From UBA4124 sp052034745 (GTDB lineage Bacteria > Patescibacteriota > Minisyncoccia > Phycocordibacterales > UBA9973), in assembly GCA_052034745.1 (NCBI GenBank), contig JBPOIF010000024.1, positions 1 through 7,104 of the forward strand: a stretch of 7,104 bases of DNA, read 5' to 3'. Under the pieces are notes generated by a model. That model saw only the letters and a program-made list of their open reading frames with translations, did not search any database and was not told where the DNA came from. The position numbers were made by a program, and so were the translations under genes. How positions within the stretch are numbered: the stretch's first letter is position 1; each line of letters starts with the position of its first letter. This document shows positions 1 through 5,061 of this stretch, piece after piece.

Positions 1-1182
1 GCACCAACAACTCCAACCAACCTCACGGGTACCGGCACCACCAACACAGCAGCACTGTCATGGACTGCCTCAACAGACAATATAGGAGTATCAGGATACC
101 GAATCTTCCGAAGTACCACCTCAGCAGGCACCTATACACAGATCGGTACCTCTACCACCACGTCATACACTGATACAGGACTCACTGCATCAACCACCTA
201 CTACTACAAAGTCTCAGCGTATGATGCTGCAGGAAACATCTCTGCACAAACAGCTGCAAAGTCAGTGGCGACGACGGCGGCGACAGGAGGCGTAGTTGTA
301 GGAACTACAATCCAAACTTCTTCGATGAGTTTTGATCAAGGGTACAGCTATCAAGTAATCGGTACATTTGGAGGAGCGACTGCAGACTCTGTTTCGAATA
401 TGACCGCATCAGGTTTGAAACTGTATGAAAATGGTGTCGAACTTACTCGTTCACATGCTTCTCATTATGATATACAAACAATTGGTCAAGGTCGCTTCAG
501 TCACTGGAACGATGGATCAAACACGATTCTTCTCTTCTCAGCCTCGGACAACACGAACCCTCTGACAAATGGAAGGACGTATAGTTACACTATTCCTTCG
601 GTAAACACCGCACCAAGCGCAAACGCAGGCGCAGACAAAACCATCACCCTCCCTACAAACTCAGTGACACTCACTGGGGGTGGTACAGACTCTGATGGCA
701 CGATTGCTTCATACGCGTGGACGAAGGTGTCGGGAGGGTCAGCAACGATTACCTCACCTTCATCTGCTTCAACCACTATCACTGGTCTTACTCAGGGTAC
801 CTACTCATTCTGGCTCACAGTGACTGATAATGCTGGTGCAACAAATGCTGATGCAGTTGTAGTGACAGTGAATGCGGCCCCAACAACGACCATTCCTGTG
901 TCTTCTATGAGTTTTGATCAAGGGTACAGCTATCAAGTAATCGGTACATTTGGAGGAGCGACTGCAGATACTGCTGCAAATGGTTCTGCTTCAGGCCTTC
1001 GACTCTTTGAAAACAGTGTTGAGATTGGCCCTGCACATGCATACCACCAAGATGTCCAGCAATATGGTCAAGGTCGCTTCAGTCACTGGAACGATGGATC
1101 AAACACGATTCTTCTCTTCTCAGCATCGGACAACACGAACCCTTTGACAAATGGAAGGACGTATAGTTATCGAGTAAATTAA
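1..1182 (+). CDS. Surface/secreted repeat protein with FN3 and PKD domains (5' truncated)
   Basis: The reading frame is open from base 1, so the gene begins before the window; 393 residues are visible before TAA. An internal GTG at 265 is not a credible start because the FN3 domain upstream is in the same frame. Visible order: a fibronectin type III domain (about residues 3-82, with the typical end YYYKVSAYDAAGN), a Thr/Ala/Gly linker (83-105), an unrecognised module of about 95 aa starting SSMSFDQGYSYQV (106-198), a PKD-like domain (201-296, with NAGADKTITLP and LTVTDNAGA), and a second copy of the module (301-393) that ends the protein. FN3 and PKD domains are typical of extracellular adhesins, stalks and glycan-binding proteins. 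The Thr/Ser/Ala-rich composition fits export. No C-terminal anchor or membrane segment is seen, and any signal peptide lies outside the window. The role (attachment to a host or matrix) is inferred; the ligand is unknown. Confidence 0.85.
   Translation, partial: APTTPTNLTGTGTTNTAALSWTASTDNIGVSGYRIFRSTTSAGTYTQIGTSTTTSYTDTGLTASTTYYYKVSAYDAAGNISAQTAAKSVATTAATGGVVVGTTIQTSSMSFDQGYSYQVIGTFGGATADSVSNMTASGLKLYENGVELTRSHASHYDIQTIGQGRFSHWNDGSNTILLFSASDNTNPLTNGRTYSYTIPSVNTAPSANAGADKTITLPTNSVTLTGGGTDSDGTIASYAWTKVSGGSATITSPSSASTTITGLTQGTYSFWLTVTDNAGATNADAVVVTVNAAPTTTIPVSSMSFDQGYSYQVIGTFGGATADTAANGSASGLRLFENSVEIGPAHAYHQDVQQYGQGRFSHWNDGSNTILLFSASDNTNPLTNGRTYSYRVN
325..587 (+). repeat. Module repeat, copy 1 (conserved edges, divergent core)
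   Basis: First copy of a 263-nt in-frame repeat, offset exactly 582 nt from the second copy. Bases 325-386 are identical to 907-968 (62/62). Bases 483-587 match 1065-1169 with two differences (543/1125 and 562/1144), both synonymous. The central 96 nt (387-482) differ strongly and encode only about 15 of 32 identical residues. Confidence 0.92.
907..1169 (+). repeat. Module repeat, copy 2 (conserved edges, divergent core)
   Basis: Second copy of the module repeat, at the C-terminus of the surface protein. The divergent core is 969-1064. The last edge encodes GQGRFSHWNDGSNT and NPLTNGRTYSY, the same residues as copy 1. No length change separates the copies, which argues for substitution or gene conversion rather than insertions and deletions. 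Confidence 0.92.
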
Positions 1183-1185
1183 ATC

Positions 1186-1230
1186 CCCATAACAAAACAC
1201 CTCCTATTACAGGAGGCGTTTTGTTATGGG
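1186..1230. terminator. Bidirectional intrinsic terminator
   Basis: Long inverted repeat just after the surface-protein stop. A 13-bp outer stem (1186-1198 with 1218-1230) carries the A-rich and T-rich arms. After one A-C mismatch, a 6-bp GC-rich stem (1200-1205 with 1211-1216) encloses the loop attac. The A-rich left arm and T-rich right arm make it plausible in both directions: for the plus-strand gene ending at 1182 and for the minus-strand tRNA ending at 1231. Confidence 0.85.
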
Positions 1231-1303
1231 AGCCGCCTCTCGGACTTGAACCGAGGACCTTCGCTTTACAAAAGCGTTGCTCTACCAACTGAGCTAAGGC
1301 GGC
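1231..1303 (-). tRNA. tRNA-Thr (anticodon UGU)
   Basis: Complete cloverleaf on the minus strand, 73 nt with discriminator. The acceptor stem GCCGCCT/AGGCGGC is perfect. The D arm is GCTC-AGTTGGTA-GAGC, the anticodon loop is TTTGTAA (anticodon TGT, reading ACA and related Thr codons), and the T arm is CTCGG-TTCAAGT-CCGAG. The discriminator is U and CCA is not encoded, so it must be added by a nucleotidyltransferase. One oddity is an A-A mismatch at the top of the anticodon stem (positions 27/43). The 5' end overlaps the last 10 nt of the GIY-YIG gene upstream, and no convincing promoter is seen directly before it, so transcription probably reads through from the promoter near 1611-1638, with RNase P cutting the 5' end. 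Confidence 0.95.
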
Positions 1304-1537
1304 AGTAGTTTTGTTTTCAGGAATCTTCTTCCTGCTGCAGATTTTAAATAAACTTCTCTTGTTCTAGCGTCTTTGATTGTAGCATGTTCTTCTATATATA
1401 CAATTTTTATATCGAGCATATTTTTTGTGGTTTTTGTGTGACCACTTTTATGCTCATAGAGACGACGTTTAAGATTATTTGTAAATCCCTTGTAGAACTT
1501 TCCATTTTTATCTTGTAAAACGTATGTGTAATACATT
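1276..1537 (-). mobile_element. Putative GIY-YIG/tRNA-restoring insertion element
   Basis: Proposed insertion unit of 262 nt: the GIY-YIG gene plus a copy of tRNA-Thr positions 1-28 (1276-1303). In the model it entered the tRNA gene after position 28. The original 5' part was left upstream (1538-1601), and the copy carried by the element rebuilt the tRNA with the original 3' part (1231-1275). Support: the 28 tRNA bases plus one more T are identical in both copies once the 36-nt palindrome is removed, while the sequences 5' of the two copies differ, so a simple tandem duplication does not explain it. The gene fills the space between the copies almost completely. Mobility itself is inferred. 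Confidence 0.5.
1294..1536 (-). CDS. Small GIY-YIG family endonuclease
   Basis: An 80-aa single-domain nuclease of the GIY-YIG superfamily (the short UvrC-N-terminus-like group common in CPR genomes). It begins MYYTYVLQDKNGKFYKGFT, which holds the two motif strands: Y5 in the GIY position and Y16-K17-G18 in the YIG position. The candidate catalytic Arg lies in NLKRRLYEH (R24/R25), the metal-binding Glu is probably E61 in TREVYLKS, and the family ending GRRFLK follows. The ATG at 1536 is chosen because the fold starts at once. The frame could be extended to an ATG at 1572, but that adds residues encoded by a tRNA fragment and a palindrome. The last residues LLPP and the TAG stop come from the 5' end of the tRNA-Thr gene (overlap 1294-1303). 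The protein probably cuts DNA; a homing role in spreading this locus is inferred, not shown. Confidence 0.88.
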   Translation of the reverse strand: MYYTYVLQDKNGKFYKGFTNNLKRRLYEHKSGHTKTTKNMLDIKIVYIEEHATIKDARTREVYLKSAAGRRFLKTKLLPP

Positions 1538-1601
1538 GTTGCTCTACCAACTCCCGCCCGAACGACTGACATCGTTCAGTCGGGCGGGGAGCTAAGGCGG
1601 C
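1538..1601 (-). pseudogene. tRNA-Thr 5' remnant split by a palindrome
   Basis: Second copy of the first 28 nt of tRNA-Thr: GCCGCCTTAGCTC at 1589-1601, then after a 36-nt palindrome (1553-1588) AGTTGGTAGAGCAAC at 1538-1552. Similarity to the intact gene stops in the anticodon stem after C28; no anticodon, T arm or 3' acceptor strand follows, so it cannot form a tRNA. It is preceded by a promoter at the right distance for a tRNA start, which suggests it is the original 5' end of the gene. It now acts as the leader of the GIY-YIG gene. Confidence 0.88.
1553..1588. repeat. 36-nt palindromic element inside the tRNA remnant
   Basis: Inverted repeat with GC-rich tips (cccgcccg at 1553-1560 and cgggcggg at 1581-1588). 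It can fold as cccgcc/ggcggg plus cgactga/tcagtcg with a 4-nt bulge and a 6-nt loop. It sits precisely between tRNA positions 13 and 14, and removing it restores the 28-nt tRNA match. No target-site duplication is visible. The tip motifs gcccgaa and ggcggg recur in the hairpin at 3574-3604. Confidence 0.85.
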
Positions 1602-1610
1602 ACTGGCTAC

Positions 1611-1638
1611 ATAGTAGCCGATTTTTGATTTTATGCAA
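1611..1638 (-). promoter_or_regulatory. Sigma70-type promoter for the tRNA remnant / GIY-YIG / tRNA-Thr unit
   Basis: On the minus strand TTGCAT (1633-1638) and TACTAT (1611-1616) are separated by 16 nt. The predicted start near 1604 is only a few bases before the tRNA remnant at 1601, as expected for a tRNA promoter. The -10 box lies inside a short hairpin, GGCTAC-TAT-GTAGCC. The -35 box overlaps the end of the upstream membrane-protein gene. Confidence 0.55.
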
Positions 1639-2005
1639 TAGGGCCTTGGCGACGCCTCGTCTTTTTCTCCTCTTTTTCTGAGATTGTTTTTAGAAAGAAA
1701 GAAGAAGGTCCATGTTTGAGTCCGACGAGGTCATCTTTTTTTGCAAAGGCCGGTGCTGCATTTGGGAAAATAGAAAAAAATACTTTTGCGAGCTTTCTCT
1801 GGAGCCAGGTGAGTACCTGCTGTCCATAAAAAGTGAAACGGTACCAGAGACGTCGAGTGAGTCGAACGCCTTTTTTGCTATAGGACAAGAGATGTTCTTC
1901 TGAAAACTCTTGTGTAAGTCCACGTTCTTTTTTCCACCAAATCCTCATGAGTGTCATCCACGAGAGGAGGAGCGAGATAATAAAAAGAATGATAAGGGTG
2001 TTCAT
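1631..2005 (-). CDS. Hypothetical single-pass membrane protein after tsf
   Basis: A 124-aa protein I cannot assign to a family. Residues 2-22 form a strongly hydrophobic helix (LIILFIISLLLSW), immediately followed by RIWWKKERG, so the N-terminus is probably in the membrane with the basic remainder in the cytoplasm. The middle (residues 45-75) is rich in Arg, Lys and aromatic residues, the segment PNAAPAFAKKDDLVGLKHGPSS looks like a compact motif, and the tail (109-120) is highly charged (EKEEKKTRRR). It starts 52 nt after the tsf stop on the same strand, with no terminator seen between them, so it is likely the last gene of the rpsB-tsf operon. No Shine-Dalgarno sequence precedes the ATG. Binding to ribosomes or nucleic acid would fit the charge, but that is speculation. 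Confidence 0.7.
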   Translation of the reverse strand: MNTLIILFIISLLLSWMTLMRIWWKKERGLTQEFSEEHLLSYSKKGVRLTRRLWYRFTFYGQQVLTWLQRKLAKVFFSIFPNAAPAFAKKDDLVGLKHGPSSFFLKTISEKEEKKTRRRQGPIA

Positions 2006-2057
2006 AGGTGAGTACAGTGTACCATTTCATCACAACGAGGGTGCACTGTTGTCTATG

Positions 2058-2837
2058 TTATCCGAGTGTGTACACAACGTATTTTTCGACAGTTGCTCCG
2101 TTGTCTTGCGCATACTGACCGATGGTCTTTTCTGGTTGCTTAAAGAATGGCTGGTCGAGGAGTGTCTGTTCTTTGAAGTAGCTGGCGATCTTGCCTTCCA
2201 TCATCTTTGCTTTGATGTCAGCAGGTTTGTCGCTTTCGTCTACTTCCTTTTGGAGTACTTCCATCACCTGAGCTTTTGCTTCATCGGTGATCTCTGAGCC
2301 AGAAAGATAAGTAGGTTTCATTGCTGCAGTGTGCATTGCGATATCTCGAGCAACTTCTTGCGTTCCGCCGGTCATACAGACAATGACCGCTGTTTTTCCG
2401 TTGTGGTGTACGTATGAGCCAACTGTTGTTCCGGTAGTCTCAGTGATCGATCCGAGCTGGATGTTTTCGCCGATTTTGAGCACGACATCGTTTATCATTG
2501 CAGGCGCATCTGCGCGAGCTTTTTCTTCGCCTTCGTTCCACGCGATTTCAACGAGCTTGTTTGCAAGGGTGACGAAGTCGTCATTTCGGGCGACAAAATC
2601 AGTCTCGCAGTTGAGGATGAGGGTGAGTGCACGAGTTCCATCATTTTTGATGACGATGAGTCCATCTGCTGCAGTGCGGTCAGATTTTTTCTCAGCGATT
2701 TCAGCTCCTTTTTTGCGGAGCATGATGAGGGCCTTTTCCATGTCTCCTGATGCCTCTTCAAGCGCTTTTCGACATTGCATGACTGATACCCCTGTTTGGT
2801 CTCGAAGTTCTTTTACTTGTTCGGTTGTAATTGCCAT
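2058..2837 (-). CDS. tsf: Elongation factor Ts
   Basis: Guanine-nucleotide exchange factor that recycles EF-Tu from the GDP to the GTP state during translation, in the cytoplasm. It has 259 aa from the ATG at 2837; the frame extends to 2912, but the family start MAITTEQVKELRDQTG fixes the shorter form. The N-terminal UBA-like domain (residues 5-43, VKELRDQTGVSVMQCRKALE) binds EF-Tu. The signature TDFVARN at 79-85 holds the Asp-Phe pair that disturbs the magnesium site of EF-Tu. The core continues through HHNGKTAVIV and MHTAAMKP to the family C-terminal signature LLDQPFFKQPEKTIGQY. It is slightly shorter than the E. coli protein (about 283 aa). It lies 43 nt after rpsB, the usual bacterial order. 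No Shine-Dalgarno sequence is visible before the start. Confidence 0.97.
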   Translation of the reverse strand: MAITTEQVKELRDQTGVSVMQCRKALEEASGDMEKALIMLRKKGAEIAEKKSDRTAADGLIVIKNDGTRALTLILNCETDFVARNDDFVTLANKLVEIAWNEGEEKARADAPAMINDVVLKIGENIQLGSITETTGTTVGSYVHHNGKTAVIVCMTGGTQEVARDIAMHTAAMKPTYLSGSEITDEAKAQVMEVLQKEVDESDKPADIKAKMMEGKIASYFKEQTLLDQPFFKQPEKTIGQYAQDNGATVEKYVVYTLG

Positions 2838-2880
2838 ATGTTGTGTTTTTAAGTGAACCGTTGATTGCTCTTCAGTTCTT

Positions 2881-3555
2881 TTATTTTGTAAACGCGTCTT
2901 TGAGTATACCAAGAATCATTGCGATACTTGAAGAAGAACCATCGTTTCCAACGATAGGGTAGGTGATGGCTCGGAGAGAACAGTCGGTGTTTGCAAGTGC
3001 AATCACAGGGATGTTCATCTTGTGTGCTTCTGCGACAGCGATATGTTCCTTTTTAGGATCGATAACCACGAGTACGTCAGGCATCTTTGTCATGCCGACC
3101 AAACCACTGAAGTATTTGCTGAGACGTTCCATTTCTCGGTCGAGAAGGAGTTGCTCTTTCTTTGTGTATTTTGCTGCAAGTTCACCAGATGCGCGCTTTT
3201 CTTTGAGGTCTTCGAGTTTCTGGATACGCTTTTTGATCTCAGAGAAGTTGGTAAGGATACCACCGATCCATCGTTCGGTGACACTTGGTTGGTGAAGGGC
3301 AAGAGCAATATCAGTGATATGTGCTCGTGCTTCTGGTTTGACGCCAACAAAGAGTATGTTTTTTCCTGAGGCAGCGAGTTCTTTGAGGAACGCACTTGCT
3401 TTTTCGATCTGAGCGATTGTTTTTTCGAGGTCGATAATATCAACACCCGCTTTGTTTCCATAAATAAAAGGTGTTGCTGAAGGGTGGCGACGAGTACGGC
3501 TATAACCGTAGTGCACGCCAGAAGCCATGAGGCTGTCATGAGATATAGTATTCAT
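2881..3555 (-). CDS. rpsB: 30S ribosomal protein S2
   Basis: Small-subunit ribosomal protein needed late in 30S assembly; in well-studied bacteria it supports binding of S1. It has 224 aa, near the short end for bacteria. Recognisable blocks are ASGVHYGYSRTRRHPSATPFI (11-31), GVDIIDLEKT (37-46), ERWIGGILTNF (94-104), the coiled-coil hairpin about 105-150, and MPDVLVVIDPKKEHIAVAEA (158-177). In the last conserved block the usual DTN-DP segment is replaced by NTDCSLRAITYPIVGND (189-205), a divergence that may be lineage-specific. The C-terminal tail stops soon after the last helix. It heads the minus-strand operon with tsf and has a long structured leader but no Shine-Dalgarno sequence next to the ATG. 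Confidence 0.97.
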   Translation of the reverse strand: MNTISHDSLMASGVHYGYSRTRRHPSATPFIYGNKAGVDIIDLEKTIAQIEKASAFLKELAASGKNILFVGVKPEARAHITDIALALHQPSVTERWIGGILTNFSEIKKRIQKLEDLKEKRASGELAAKYTKKEQLLLDREMERLSKYFSGLVGMTKMPDVLVVIDPKKEHIAVAEAHKMNIPVIALANTDCSLRAITYPIVGNDGSSSSIAMILGILKDAFTK

Positions 3556-3681
3556 ACAATCTGTACGAGGCTTGCCCGAAAAATTTCTTTAGAAATTAGG
3601 CGGGTGAGAGCCTTAATCCTACCTGAGGCAGGACCCCTGTCATATACAGGGATTACTGGATAATTTCGTCCGTTTTTTGGA
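3556..3681 (-). promoter_or_regulatory. Structured 5' leader of rpsB
   Basis: About 125 nt between the predicted start site and the rpsB ATG, packed with hairpins on the minus strand. In order these are CGTCC/GGACG (3667-3683, at the 5' edge), CCCTGT/ACAGGG with a 5-nt loop (3635-3651), CCTGCC-TCA-GGTAGG (3618-3632), and the composite palindrome 3568-3613. Ribosomal protein operons often carry leader structures bound by one of their products. Autoregulation by S2 is a reasonable inference, but no known leader consensus is recognised here. Confidence 0.5.
3568..3613. repeat. Composite palindrome in the rpsB leader
   Basis: Nested inverted repeat: outer aggct/agcct (3568-3572 with 3609-3613), middle cccg/cggg (3575-3578 with 3601-3604), and inner aatttc/gaaatt (3582-3587 with 3592-3597) around a 4-nt loop. 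The core 3574-3604 has the tips gcccgaa and ggcggg, as in the palindrome at 1553-1588, with an unrelated inner stem. Confidence 0.75.
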
Positions 3682-3687
3682 CGCTTC

Positions 3688-3716
3688 ACTTTAGCACTTT
3701 TTAGGAGAGATGGCAA
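3688..3716 (-). promoter_or_regulatory. Promoter of the rpsB-tsf operon
   Basis: On the minus strand a -35 box TTGCCA (3711-3716) and a -10 box TAAAGT (3688-3693) are separated by exactly 17 nt, with a TG one base before the -10 (extended -10). The predicted start is near 3681. Box quality and the optimal spacing make this the best promoter in the window. Confidence 0.7.
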
Positions 3717-3753
3717 GGAGTCTGGATCGCATACTACTCTCGTTTGGTTTTAT

Positions 3754-3778
3754 AAAAAAACCTTAGGAGGCTTTTTTT
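3754..3778. terminator. A7/T7 hairpin, terminator-like
   Basis: Seven A (3754-3760), a short GC-containing stem (CCT/AGG) and seven T (3772-3778) form a symmetric terminator-like structure, with one bulged C on the right side. It lies between the divergent rpsB and proS promoter regions, where it may insulate the two units or end stray transcripts. The GC stem is short, so strength is doubtful. The rest of the gap up to 3807 holds an AT-rich stretch with a possible extended -10 (TGC GATTAT, 3792-3800) so close to proS that the mRNA would be almost leaderless. Confidence 0.4.
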
Positions 3779-3807
3779 ATTACATTAAATATGCGATTAT
3801 AAGGGTG

Positions 3808-5061
3808 ATGAGACAATCACAGCTATTTACCCGTACACGCAAGGAAAACCCAGCAGATGAGGTCGCAAAAAACGCTCAGCTCCTTATCCGAGGAGGTTTT
3901 ATTCATAAAGAGATGGCAGGCGCATATGACTGGCTTCCACTAGGATTGCGGGTGGTCAGTAACATCAAGAAGATTGTTGCAGAAGAGATGGAAGCTATCG
4001 GCTCTCAAGAGTTGATTATGACTGCTCTCCAAAATAAAGAGGTTTGGGAAAAAACTGGTCGCTGGGATGATGAAAAAGTTGATATCTGGTTTAAGACAGC
4101 ATTGAAAAACGGGACTGAAGTTGGTCTCGGGTGGTCTCATGAAGAACCGATTGTTGAAATGATGAAATCATATATCACAAGCTACCAAGATCTTCCGGTG
4201 TATGTTCACCAATTTCAAACGAAGTTGCGAAACGAAGTACGAGCAAAAAGTGGTGTGATGCGCGGTCGAGAATTTGTTATGAAAGATATGTATTCATTTT
4301 GTGCCTCAGAAGAGGCGCATACGGATTTTTATAAAAAAGCAACCGATGCATATCTACAGGTATGCAAGCGCCTTGGACTCGGTGATATTACCTATGTTAC
4401 TTCTGCCTCAGGGGGAGCGTTTACGGATAACTTCAGTCATGAATTTCAAACTATCTGTGAAGCAGGCGAAGACGCGATCTATGTACACAAAAAAGATAAT
4501 TATGCAGTGAATGAAGAAATCTTTACCGATGCGACCCTTGCGAAGCTTGGTGCACAAAAAGATGATTTTGAGATGAAGAAAGCTGCAGAGGTAGGAAACA
4601 TTTTTACCTTTGGTACAGAAAAATGTGAACAAATGGGACTTGCATTTACCGATGCAGAAGGCAAAAAGCAGCCTGTGTATCTCGGTTCATATGGTGTCGG
4701 GGTTACTCGTCTTGTGGGTGTTATTGTTGAAATATTTTCAGATGACAAAGGTATCGTCTGGCCAAAGAGTATCGCGCCATTTCAGGTGCATCTCGTTGCA
4801 TTCGGAGAAGATATGACTGAAGCAGAAACCTTGTACAAAAAACTCGTCGACAGCGGAGTCGAAGTACTTTTTGATGATCGTTCTGGCGTGCAGCCAGGAG
4901 AAAAATTTGCCGATGCAGACCTTCTCGGTATGCCACTTCGTGTCGTTGTCTCAAAACGAAGTCTTGAAAATGGTGGTGCTGAAATAAAAAAGCGAACAGA
5001 AACCGAATCAGTGATTGTTGCTCTTAATGAAGTCGTCGCACATGTTCAAAAAGCTTTATAG
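3808..5061 (+). CDS. proS: Prolyl-tRNA synthetase, short form without editing insertion
   Basis: Class II aminoacyl-tRNA synthetase that charges tRNA-Pro with proline using ATP. It has 417 aa from the ATG at 3808 (a GTG at 3805 is also in frame); AAGGG lies just upstream, unusually close. Visible parts: motif 1 region about 40-75, the substrate loop WSHEEP (109-114), motif 2 FQTKLRNEVRAKSG to KDMYSF (136-164), motif 3 GSYGVGVTRLVG (293-304) and the anticodon-binding domain from about residue 322 (IAPFQVHLV, then FDDRSGVQPGEKFADADLLGMP). Typical bacterial ProRS has about 570 aa because an editing domain (INS) of about 180 aa sits between motifs 2 and 3. Here that space contains only about 130 residues of catalytic-domain sequence, so editing of Ala-tRNA-Pro in cis is missing, as in mitochondrial and alphaproteobacterial forms. 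It heads the plus-strand operon, and its last 20 nt overlap mreB. Confidence 0.96.
   Translation: MRQSQLFTRTRKENPADEVAKNAQLLIRGGFIHKEMAGAYDWLPLGLRVVSNIKKIVAEEMEAIGSQELIMTALQNKEVWEKTGRWDDEKVDIWFKTALKNGTEVGLGWSHEEPIVEMMKSYITSYQDLPVYVHQFQTKLRNEVRAKSGVMRGREFVMKDMYSFCASEEAHTDFYKKATDAYLQVCKRLGLGDITYVTSASGGAFTDNFSHEFQTICEAGEDAIYVHKKDNYAVNEEIFTDATLAKLGAQKDDFEMKKAAEVGNIFTFGTEKCEQMGLAFTDAEGKKQPVYLGSYGVGVTRLVGVIVEIFSDDKGIVWPKSIAPFQVHLVAFGEDMTEAETLYKKLVDSGVEVLFDDRSGVQPGEKFADADLLGMPLRVVVSKRSLENGGAEIKKRTETESVIVALNEVVAHVQKAL

Noticed and set aside
325..1169. Diversity-generating retroelement target
   Set aside because: No reverse transcriptase or template repeat is in the window, and the differences are not limited to adenine positions.
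1079..1288. Minus-strand frame covering the tRNA and the end of the surface-protein gene
   Set aside because: It is translated from the tRNA and terminator; there is no protein-like composition or start context.
1537..1572. N-terminal extension of the GIY-YIG protein to an ATG at 1572
   Set aside because: It would translate the palindrome and tRNA fragment; the GIY-YIG fold starts at MYYTYVLQ.
1605..1632. Hairpin GGCTAC-ATA-GTAGCC followed by T-rich sequence as a plus-strand terminator
   Set aside because: No plus-strand gene precedes it, and on the minus strand no T-run follows. The same bases read better as the -10 region of a minus-strand promoter.
2329..2856. 175-aa plus-strand open frame antisense to tsf
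   Set aside because: Low-complexity Ser/Arg-rich translation with no domain; it mirrors the codons of a clear EF-Ts gene.
2838..2912. Longer EF-Ts start
   Set aside because: The extra residues do not resemble the family and would overlap rpsB; MAITTEQ is the standard start.
3684..3807. T-box or other tRNA-sensing leader for proS
   Set aside because: No T-box core sequence or specifier stem is seen, and the likely proS start site leaves almost no leader.
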